Of a DNA stretch of 64,000 nt, positions 26,401-38,400 are shown one piece after another. Under the pieces are notes generated by a model. The model did no database searches and was not told the origin of the DNA. It saw only the letters and a program-made list of their open reading frames with translations. A program made the translations under genes and the position numbers. The DNA is from Actinernus sp. WN-2022 (taxonomy: Eukaryota; Cnidaria; Anthozoa; Actiniaria; Actinernidae): assembly GCA_030867875.1 (NCBI GenBank), contig JAOWCC010000577.1, positions 4,976,660 through 5,040,659 on the forward strand, written 5' to 3'. Numbering within the stretch: position 1 is the stretch's first letter; each line of letters starts with the position of its first letter.

Positions 26401-29400
26401 AAATACTAGGAAAACCAGTAAAGTGTCTTTTTCCCCGAAATGATAGACAACTGTGTAGACGGTAATGTGGTTCCATTGGGAAATTAATGCTGCTGGACTT
26501 ACATGTACAATGTATGCTGACTTTATGATTTAGCTATGATTTAGAGTGTTTTAGTCTTAAATAGGAAAATATTTGACCCAGTACTAATATTATATATCCT
26601 AAGCAAAATCATATAAAAGTCCGATACATTGTATGTCAGACGTAAAGCATTCATTACTTTACCGTGCGAGACCACACTGATTCCCTCGTTTCCAGACGTG
26701 TTGTGCTGACTGTCTATTTACACAAAAACGCCCCAGCATGTCAACCACTAGAACTATTGGAGGCATTAACAAAGAACACTAGGACTATTGCAGGCATTCA
26801 CAAAGAACACTAGGACTATTGCAGGCATTCATTATTCTTTCTCGTCCCATTTTTCTTTCTCGTCCCGTCCCATTTCTCATCCCATTCCCCCTGGCAATTC
26901 AGGCTATGTGTGAACCTGGTTTATGGTTTGTAACACAAATGTCCTACAGATGTCGTTTCAGCGGTGTGCGAGAACAGATAAAGGAGTGTCTGCTGCAAGA
27001 CAGGTGGTTTCTTTAAAGATAAGTGTTTAATAAGTATTTCATTAATTTTTCTTTTTTTTTTCATCCTCTGTCATGTAATAGAAATGTCAGTCTCTAATCG
27101 CACGGTTCAAAATTTAAAAAAAGTTAGTACTGTAGTTACATTTTGCGACTACTGTTGTAGTTATGAAACTTTGGTTGCAAGTTCACAAATTTGTCACTAA
27201 AAACAGAATTCAGTGGCCTTGCAACAAAAAAGCTGCATGCACGATATATTTTTAAGAGACAGCTTTAAAATGGCATCTGAGCGATGGTTTACATGTAAAC
27301 TATGTGACTTGGTTAAAGGGAGATAAAAGGGGGAAAATGAAGGTGCTGAAAAAGTGTAAAATCTCAATGAAGCATAACGCACAAGACATGTTATTGATTT
27401 AATACTAGGCAAAAGTTAGTTGCCAAATTTGTGACTGCTTGAAACGTTATAGTCACAAGTGATATTACATTATTTTGTAATTTGGCCACATTTGCAACTG
27501 TATTGGTCACAATTCGAGTCCTGAATCAACGTAGTGTGCACAGGGCCATGTTCCATTCAACGTAGTGTGCACAGGGCCATGTTCCATTCAACGTAGTGTG
27601 CACAGGGCCATGTTCCATTCATATGGTTACTGTCAGTAAAAGTTGTGTTTAGACCGTCTAATGCATGCCTCCTTATACATTTTGGTATCAAATCATGTCA
27701 TACATGTATAATTAAAAACAAACTTATAGCGCCTGTTTACATGAAGGGATGTTGACCTTAGTGCTAAGACCTCCAGCTTGCATCGTTGTTGAGGCGGGGG
27801 TGTTTTGCATAATGCAGAATGCTGAATGCAAATTAGAAAAGCCAGTCAGCGGAAATACCATTAGCCTCCTATGCAGTCGTTTGTCTTGTCACACATTCAC
27901 CCCAACTAATTAATGTCTGCTGGAACAAGCAGAACATTCCTTTCCTTTTGTTATTAAAGAGCCAATTAGTAGCTGTGATAGAATTCAATCAAACTTCTGG
28001 TGTGTGTGATTTTTCTGTTACAAAAAGAAAACAATTGTCACATATGAAGCGTGATTTCACATCCTTTAAAACTTCATGGATGAAACTTCCCAAAATGTCG
28101 TAGGAGAAAATCCCAACTGTTTTCTCTCCATTTGTCACTCGGCCAATATGGCAGCCGCTTTGATATCCATTTTCTGCGATAAACACCCTCTACCGCCTGC
28201 AAGCAGGCTACCAAAGATTGACTAGTGAAAGCCAGGTCTGAGTGAAAGCTCTATCTCAAGCGTAAAGGTCAGGTTTCCAGATTTTGGAAGCCTCGCTGTG
28301 ATTTGTCAGTCAAGGAATGTGACAAGATGCGTGACAAGATGAACAGACATCTGCATAGGAGGCCAAAATACCATGAGCTGTGAACCACATGCTCTAAGTT
28401 GTACTCTGCATTGTGTAAAATACCCCCGCCATTGTTGTCAATATGCAAAACAGTCTTGAGGGATTAATACATTTAATTAACGTAGTATGAATAGTGCTAG
28501 GGATAACCTCCATGTAAGCACAGGCCCCTAGAGTACAAAAAAAGTATGCTCAACTTCTGACATTTCAGATTTTAGCCTTTTGTTACGTGTCCAGTCATGT
28601 ACCCGTAAGAGGAGTGGCAGAGTCTATATTGTTTATACTTTTATGTACAGTATTGTGCAAAAGTTATGCAAACACCTTTCGGCGAATTCCGGGGCTGTTC
28701 GGGGCTTTATGGCGAAAATGAACCAAAATTTTCACAAACCAAAATTTTGGCGATATTTCAATGGAAATTCGTTAAGCGCGCCTTTTGTTTAATCTGTGCG
28801 ACATTTCGTAGTGCTCTGCCACAGGTTAGCACGAAAATTCGCTACACTCTACGAAATATCATGTGAAATTTCGTTTGGTACTCTGCGAATATTCGCACGA
28901 AACTTGGCTTCTTCAAAATTTCGATCCTTGCCCGTCAAAGATGAAGCTCACTCAGTCAATTCGACCAACCTGAGTTGTACACTTTATTCGGACTTTGACT
29001 AACTGAACTTTACGGCTCACTTTCGAACGGTACAGGAGGACAACTGTAGAGTTTACTTCAGTTCAGTCAGTATAATCAGGCTAAGAATGGCTCCGCTAAG
29101 AATAGAAATCTGATGCTTTGAACCCGGTTTGAATCGAAGGCCGGAAGGGTAATAAACGAAAGGAATGCGTTACTATAAATCGCACATCCCAACTTCGGAA
29201 GTGTTCAATTTTGTAAACGTTATCCGTATATCCACAATAATATTCAGATCCGTCAGCCTTCCGGATCTTTGTAAAAGTCATTGTATAAAGTTTTCAACTA
29301 AATTCGGACCATGCAGTTATCGAAATATTGTGAGCCATAAAATAAACAAAACAACGGCTGCTCGCTTAGTTCCCAGACCGGCAGTGCGTGGCCCGCTTCA

Positions 29401-32400
29401 AAGCTTGACTCACTCGCTAAGCGCAAAGCATAACACCAAATAAACTTTTGCTTCAGTGTAGTTTCACATTTACGGCAGATCCTTGTCTTGTTACTAGTAT
29501 CAAAAGGTTTCAGCAGAAATCATTGTAAATTGTTTGCGTATTAAAATCTCAACTCTGAATTTCCACGTGCAATCAGTCAGGCGTGAACGTGTCAGTCTGA
29601 TTTTTTACAGAACATCAACAGAGTTTTGAAGCAACGTTTGTCATATTGAAAACGTGTAAAAACTTCTATACTCTTACCAGAAAACTTCTACTGGGAAAGT
29701 GCAATTCCTTCTGAATTAAAAGAGCTTTAATGCATCGGATCAGACCAGTCAGTTCGCGTAAATGGAAATGAATTGCGCCCCACTGTATTTGTGTCAGAAA
29801 TGAGACACACGTCTGGTTGACAGTTCACGATTGACAGGGACTTTTATTATATAAGAATCTTGACTTTTTGACGCCCCTCGGGCACGCAGGGTATTTACCA
29901 AAACCATCTTACTGTACTTTTTTTAAAACTGTTTGTCATGAATTCGAATTTGTCACGCGTTAATCCTGGTGAAAGAAAGGTTAAAATACAAAATTGTGCA
30001 ATGAACACGTACGCTTGCCGAAATTTCTTGATCACAATATTTCGATAACCTGATCCGAATTTTCATTTAACAATAAACGAAATATCGTCAATGTCGCTCG
30101 CAGGTTGGCGATATTTCGCCTTGGCATTAAAATTTTCGTGTATCATCAATTCTTCGTTGAAATTTCGGCGACATTCGTAGGAACAAAGAGCAAAATTCGT
30201 CGAAATTTGTTTGCATGCCTTTTGCACAATACTGTATAGACACCATGCACTTCAAACATTGTGTTTACTTATGAATTACCTAATCTTTCCTACATAATAT
30301 ACTTCTTAGTCCATTTCTAATCCCTTCAGTACAGTATATCATTGACTGGAGGATTTCGCTTATGGACAACAGTAATAGTTTACCTGTTTATGACACTTTG
30401 CATATCCATAGAAAATGTTATGGCATTTGTATTAAACAGGGAACAATAATTTAATATGGTTTTAAGTATTTTATTTGCAATACAATGCACTGTAAATACC
30501 TGTGTATATGCCGAACCTGGATATAGCTCACGGGGGGGGGGGGGGGGGGGGGGAGAGTTTGAGGTTCACCAATGCTTGTACTTGAAGCAAAACTTCTTCA
30601 TTTAATAAACGAAAGGAATGCGTTACTATAAATCGCACGTCCCAACTTCGGAAGTGTTCAATTTTTAAACGTTATCCGTATATCCACAATAATATTCAGA
30701 TCCGTCAGCCTTCCGGATCTTTGTAAAAGTCATTGTATAAAGTTTTCAACTAAATTCGGACCATGCAGTTATCGAAATATTGTGAGCCGTAAAATAAACA
30801 AAACAACGGCTGCTCGCTTAGTTTCCAGACCGGCAGTGCGTGGCCCGCTTCAAAGCTTGACTCACTCGCTAAGTGCAAAGCATAACACCAAATAAATTTT
30901 GCTTCAGTGTAGTTTCACATTTACGGCAGATCCTTGTCTTGTTACTAGTATTAAAAGGTTTCGGCAGAAATCATTGTAAATTGTTTGCGTATTAAAATCT
31001 CAACTCTGAATTTCCACGTGCAATCAGTCAGGCGTGAACGTGTCAGTCTGATTTTTTACAGAACATCAACAGAGTTTTGAAGCAACATTTGTCATATTGA
31101 AAACGTGTAAAAACGTCTATACTCTTACCAGAAAACTTCTACTGGGAAAGTGCAATTCCTTCTGAATTAAAAGAGCTTTAATGCATCGGATAAGACCAGT
31201 CAGTTCGCGTAAATGGAAATTAATTGCGCCCCACGGTATTTGTGTCAGAAATGAGACACGCGTCTGGTTGACAGTTCACGATTGACAGGGACTTTTATTA
31301 TATAAGAATCTTGACTTTTTGACGCCCCTCGGGCACGCAGGGTATTTACCAAAACCATCTTACTGTACGTTTGTAAAACTGTTTGTCATGAATTCGAATT
31401 TGTGACCCTTTAATCCTGGTGAAAGAAATGTCTTAGAAATTTCGTATCACAATATTTCGGATCACGATATTTCGATAACCTGATCCGAATTTTGTTTAAC
31501 AATAAACGAAATATCGTCAATGTCGCTCGCAGGTTGGCGATATTTCGCCTTGGCATTAAAATTTTCGTGTATCTCATCAATTCTTGGTTGAAATTTCGGC
31601 GACATTCGTAGGAACAAAGAGCAAAATTCGTCAAAATACGTTTGCATGACTTTTGCACAATACTGTATAGACACCATGCACTTCAAACATTGTGTTCTGA
31701 TTTAGCTCCTGTGCTTACTTATGAATTACCTAATCTTCCTACATAATATACTTAGTCCATTTCTAATCCCTTCAGTACAGTATATCATTGACTGGAGGAT
31801 TTCGCTTATGGACAACAGTAATAGTTTACCTGTTTATGACACTTTGCATATCCATAGAAAATGTTATGGCATTTGTATTAAACAGGGAACAATAATTTTA
31901 TATGGTTTTAAGTATTTTATTTGCAATACAATGCACTGTAAATACCTGTGTATATGCCGAACCTGGATATAGCTCACATCCCAAACTTTCTGTGTGTGTG
32001 TGGGGGGGGGGGGGGGGGGGGGGGGGGGGGAGGGAGAGAGTTTGAGGTTCATCAATGCTTGTACTTGAAGCAAAACTTCTTCAGAACAGATTGTTGTCAT
32101 TCCAAGTCATGCCAACTGCTATCGCAACTGAAGAGGTGAGCACAAGAAAGAGTTAAGTGATGGCAAATCAAATTCCAAATTCTCCTTTTTCTTTGTTTTG
32201 TAAGGGAGAGTTGTGAACTTGATCTGTCATCACTTAACTCTTTCTTTCCCTCACCCCTTCAACTTCAAATATGGTGTTAACTTTCCTTGTCATTTCTTGT
32301 GTGTATTTTAACCTGCTGTCTTTAAATCACTCCAAATTTTATATATGGTATGTCAAAGTAAATGGCAACATTTCAGGATGTGGTGCATTTTTAAAAACTG

Positions 32401-35400
32401 AGAGCTTGGGTGCTAACATGTTTGTTTTTATCCACATGGTGCCCTTGAAAAGTCTACTGAGTGGAATTAATGGCAACTTACCACCTGAAATCAGAGTATT
32501 TGGTGAGTAAGGCTTACAGCTCTATGCTTAAGAACTACAGTTTGCCACATTAAGTACCACAATCATACACTCTGATAGTTAATCTGTGTTGACATTCCAA
32601 CAAACTAATAGAGCCTTTAACCAATCATACACTGCAATAGTAATCTGTGTCGACATACCAACAAACTAACAGAGCCTTTACCAATCATACATGTACACTT
32701 CGATAGTAATGTGTTGACGTACATGTAACAACAAACTAACAGATCCTTACGTTACACCTTGTTGTGTTATCCACTGATAGATATGATCAAGGCCACCAAA
32801 GCATTTGACTGCAAGCAACACTGTTCAGCCAGAACATATGAGTACCTAACACCTACCTTTGCATTTGCTAAAGACTATGTAAGTACACACAAAACAATAC
32901 TGCATTATCCAAATATGATGGAGATAATTTACATAATGTCTATATTTTCAGGAGAACAGACTGCCATTTAAAAGAAAATGTATATCATTGTTGTCAGTAA
33001 GGTTTATACAAATGTTAGCTTGGAGATGAAATAATGAATGTTTGAGAATTCATTTATCAAGGTTTAAAGTATGTGAGAAACACCAAAACGAGGGAAGTTG
33101 GTTCTCAAACAAGTCTCTAATTTTGAGCTGCAATATTTTTAAGACTTTGTTGCTATATCTGCATTATCCAAACTTTCCCAAACTATTGTTTTTGAGTGAT
33201 TTTGTAGATGGTAGGGCAGTTTTTATCAGTCATTTCATAAACAGAAAACAGACTGGGACAGAGTATGTATATTTATTCAAATTATATAAACCCATCACAG
33301 GAAAGATCACATCAAAATTAGTGTGTTGTCTGAGTTTGGGGACGTTTGGATCAATATTAACGAGGTGGTGAGCTTTAAAAAAATCACAGAAATAGAGCTC
33401 AGTATGGTTTGAGGGGACTAAGCTTGCCATTCAGATCTAACTTACCGGTACTTACTCAAACATCTTCAAACTCGGTAAACATACTAATTATGATGTAATC
33501 TTTCATGTGGTGGGGTTTATTTTTTTGGGAAAATCAAACATTATTTTGAATTCGATTAAATTTACCAACTCAGTCCCAGTCCTTTATCGGTTTACGAAAT
33601 GGCCAATGGGAAGACTTTTGGTAAAGCAAAACTACAAATCTCCATCATATTTGGATTTGGTTTATTTGATACACACTGTAACTGTTTCAATCTGTAAATA
33701 GGCATTTTTTATGTACTTGTACATGTACTCCTTCCATAGCAGGAGTTGTAATAAGTAAGAGTTTCATACCGAGAACCGAGGTTCTAAGCCCTAAATATCC
33801 CGAGGGCCGTAGGCCCCGAGGGATGTTTAGGGATTAGAACCGAAGGTTTGAGGTATGAAAATGATTTATATCACATTTGGTGAGGTTTTCTCAAATAGAA
33901 GGAGGTTTAAAACTGAGTTATAAACCTCCCTGCAACAGTTGTAAACCTCAGATTTGTTATTTAATTAGTCTATTGTTGAACGGGTTTATACCAGAGTTTC
34001 ACCCCTATGAAGAACAAAGAAAACCGTGTCAAGTGTGATATAATAATAATAATTGTGTTTGTTTATTTGTTTACACAGCAAAGTACAGTGGGATACAGGA
34101 TAAAAGGTAAACATGGAATCAGGTCGAATTTAACAGTAAAGTGTTCAACATTTAGTTCCTAAAAATTCTTTAGAATGCCAAAAGTGGTTAGTAAAATTGT
34201 TGACCTAAAATAATTTGACATCCAGAGAAATCCCCCTATGAAGACTTGAATTCTGTGTATTACATGTAACTATTAAAGGATTCTTGGACAGTCAAATTTC
34301 ACAGTTGGTGAATAACATTTTGGTCTACTACCCCAAGTGGTTATTACTGTTTTCGTTGAAGTGCGACCCTGAAAGTTTCAAGCCTTGTTTGGAAATTGCA
34401 TTTAGCCGACCATCAATCAAATGCAAATTCAAGTCTGTCTATGTACTATTACAGGAGTGGCAATGTTGTATCAGATATATATATCTGATACAACATTGCC
34501 ATGAATGTTGTAATGTACTTATGATATGCACCACATATAATTTTAAACTTTGATTTCTCCCACCTTGCTATTGATGTGGGATGAATTAGTTTCTCAAGAA
34601 CATGTCCCACATCGAAGAGACAGTGTGTATGCAATAAGAGAGCAGAGCGTAGCGTGCAGAAAAATAGGTCCCACATGGAAGAGATGGTGTGTACGCAATG
34701 AGAGAGCAGATGTACTTTGTCATTTCACCCAGCTCGGGATAGGGGAAGTCGGTGATCGGTCGTGAGACCTCCTCATACTAACATATTTATTTCTTTTCTT
34801 GCTTTAGCTGAGAAAATTGAGGAAATAAATGATGTGTTGTCAAATTACATTGGAACCCGCAATTATCACAACTTCACCTCAGGAAAGTAAGTTTTACCTG
34901 GAAATCATTCTATGAACTCAAATACATGTACAGTATACAGTCACATACATTTCTAAGGGAAACTCTGAGTAACTCTCAGATTTCAGGTTCTCCCTTTTCT
35001 CAGAATACAGGTAGTGGTGCTTTATATAACCACAGTTCTGTTATAATAATGGCAACACATTCTTCTAGTGCAGGTGCTATTAAAGTGTTCCATTTACTAT
35101 GGATAAACTTGCTTTTCTTCAACAGACAACCCTCCAACATACATTGTAACTGTGTTTTAGTCTGTAATTGTAAGCATGTACACTTTAAGACTTTTTAAAT
35201 GTGGCTAAGGATTTTGCAGGGGCCACCTTTGTGCATTGTTTGGGTAGCCTTGCTCATAGCATTCTTGCTGATCGTTGCAATTCACTGATTGCACTTTGTA
35301 TGATCAAGTAGCTTGCAGATCATTGCTCCCTCCCCCTCCCCTCCCTGTTGGTAAATATTGGCCAAGGTACTCCAAGTGCTCCACTGAATCCTCAGATGAC

Positions 35401-38400
35401 AGATGGCAGACATGGTTGCCTTGGATACCTCATTGTTGTGCCAGAAAATTGTGCATCAGCACCCCCACCCCTAACCATTAGGGCATATGTACCCAATCTC
35501 ATCTATCGGCAAGGAGTTTAATATCCAAACAGGAATTTGAAACACAAGAGACCTTGTCTTTCTATTTTAAAGGAAATTTGAAGATCCAAGTGCGAAGCGA
35601 TACATTTTGAGTTTCAAGGTGAGAGAGATGTATGTGATCTGACACAATACAATTTCATGGAAAATTGAACAGTATTGTGCATGTGTGATTTTGGTTACTG
35701 AAGGGTTAATAGTTTGTCAATATCAAATAGCTATAATAATTTCAGTACTTTTTAATTTTGTTCATTATTAGTGTGGAGAACCATTTGAACTCGATGGCAG
35801 AGAATTCATTGTCTTGATTGTCAAGGGACAGAGCTTTGTGCTTCATCAGATCAGAAAGATGATTGGTAAGTAAAATGAAACTAGTTTGTCTGTCAAGCAA
35901 CAGAAAAACGTTCATATCCCAAACATGATGCAGATGTATAATACCACAGTCTTAGATGGCATCTTGGAGATGCAGTACATTTTTTAGAAATGCTAGTAAA
36001 ATCTCTTGACAACTCGCAACTGTTGCTAGTAGAATCTTGCTGAACTATTTGTGGTGTTATTGCAATTGCTAGTGGATCAAACCATGTTGCTTGTGAAAAT
36101 TAGTGACAACTTGCAACAGTTGCATGCATTCTAGCCTGTGAATACAACAAGGCCTGTTCTGTCACAATATACATGTATACTCATTTGCTACAAGAACTTT
36201 GTTAGAACGGTGAAAAAAAGAACCTGAAAACATTGCAGCACTAACAGAACTCTCTTCCCCGAGCAAGAACTGCGCTAATCTGTTATTCCATGTCCTCTTT
36301 TTCCAGGTCTTGCAATAGCTGTTGTACGCGGAGTTGCTCCTAAAATGACGTTTAATTTGGCATGGGAAAGGAAAAAGGTTTAAATAGTTATCAATAGTTC
36401 TGTTGAGTTTAAAGGTGCACTGTCAGTGAACCTTGAAGTTTCTTTACTACAAAAATAACAGTCTGGATTAGAAGAGAAATACCATGCATGGGAATGCCCT
36501 GATATGATTTTCACACTTTTTCGATGGAGGATAGCAAATATTAAAGTGGATTACAAAAGGTTGTCCTGTTGATAAACGTGATTGCGGTTCCAGTGAACCG
36601 ATTTCAAGTTGCTCACAATTTCTCTTAAAAGCAGTATTTTTCATCCACTCAAATCTTTGCCATCCTTCATCAAAATTGTCTCAACTTTTCTCCAGTCTAC
36701 CTGGAAAGCATACTCTGCTAATCTGAGTAGTTATTGTTGTCTCCAGTATACCTGGAAAGCATACTCTGCTAATCTGAGTAGTTATTGTTGTCTCCAGTAT
36801 ACCTGGAAAGCATACTCTGCTAATGTGAGTAGTTATTGTTGTCTTTCGTCATGAGAAAGTTGATCATTGAGGGGTTGGCAGTGCCCCTTTGAGCTCGAAT
36901 ACGCCAGCCTATGCTGTAAGGAACGCAACATGTATAAATAAAGCTGATGATACTATTTTGTTCAAGTTGTGGAAGTATTTGTAGTATATAGATTGCATAA
37001 TTTATATTCTCTTTCACTAAAAGGTTGATATCCCTAAAGCTCCAGCACTAGGACTAGTCTTGGATAAAGTGAGTATGTGTTCATTACTGTACAGCCTCAA
37101 AGTCGTAAAGTTGTTTTGCAGCCAAATGCTTTATTTTGCCTAGTGTACATATCGCAACTGACTGTATTTTTAGTGGACATCTCTAATTAGAAGTAATACG
37201 CTTTAGAGCAACAACACATGACACTAAATCCAATACATATAGCCAAGCCTGAAAGCAGAGCTCCCAATTGGCTGGAGGGAATTGGATAGGAATTGGCTAT
37301 GGATTGGAGGGAATTGATAAGAATTGGCTAAGGATTGGAGGGAATTGGCTAAGATTGGCTAAGGATTGGAGGGAATTGATAAGAATTGGCTAAGGATTGG
37401 AGGGAATTGATAAGAATTGGCTAAGGATTGGAGGGAATTGATAAGAATTGGCTAAGGATTGGAGGGAATTGGATAAGAATTGGCTATGGATTGGAGGGAA
37501 TTGATAAGAATTGGCTAAGGATTGGAGGGAATTGAATAAGAATTGGCTAAGGATTGGAGGGAATTGATAAGAATTGGCTAAGGATTGGAGGGAATTGGAA
37601 AATAATTGGCTAGTGATTGGAGGGATAAGATAGCCTGAGAAAACAGTCTGCGATGAGAGGTGCATGGGTGTTTCTTCATGCTATAAGATACAGTAGTCTG
37701 CCTATCTGGAACTACACAGTCTACACACTACACTAGTATCTGGCACTACACAGTCTATATACTACACTATCTGGCACTACACAGTCTACACACTACACTA
37801 TCTGACACTACACAGTCTACACACTACACTATCTGGCACTACACAGTCTACACACCACAGTCTACACACCACTATCTGGCACTATACAGTCTACGCACTA
37901 CACTATCTGGCACTACACAGTCTACACACTACACTATCTGGCACTACACAGTCTACACACTACACTATCTGGCACTACACAGTCTACACCACTATCTGGC
38001 ACTACACAGTCTACACACTACACTATCTGGCACTACACAGTCTACACACTACACTATCTGGCACTACACAGTCTACACACTACACTATCTGGCACTACAC
38101 AGTCTACACACTACACTATCTGGCACTACACAGTCTACACACTACACTATCTGGCACTACACAGTCTACGCACCACTATCTGGCACTATACAGTCTACGC
38201 ACTACACTATCTGGCACTATACAGTCTACACACTACACTATCTGGCACTACACAGTCTACACACTACACTATCTGGCACTACACAGTCTACACACCACTA
38301 TCTGGCACTATACAGTCTACGCACTACACTATCTGGCACTATACAGTCTACGCACTACACTATCTGGCACTACACAGTCTACACACTACACTATCTGGCA

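Noticed and set aside
29150..32083. LTR pair of a retrotransposon
   Set aside because: The two 1.45 kb copies are directly adjacent with no internal region, primer site or coding sequence; it is a tandem duplication.
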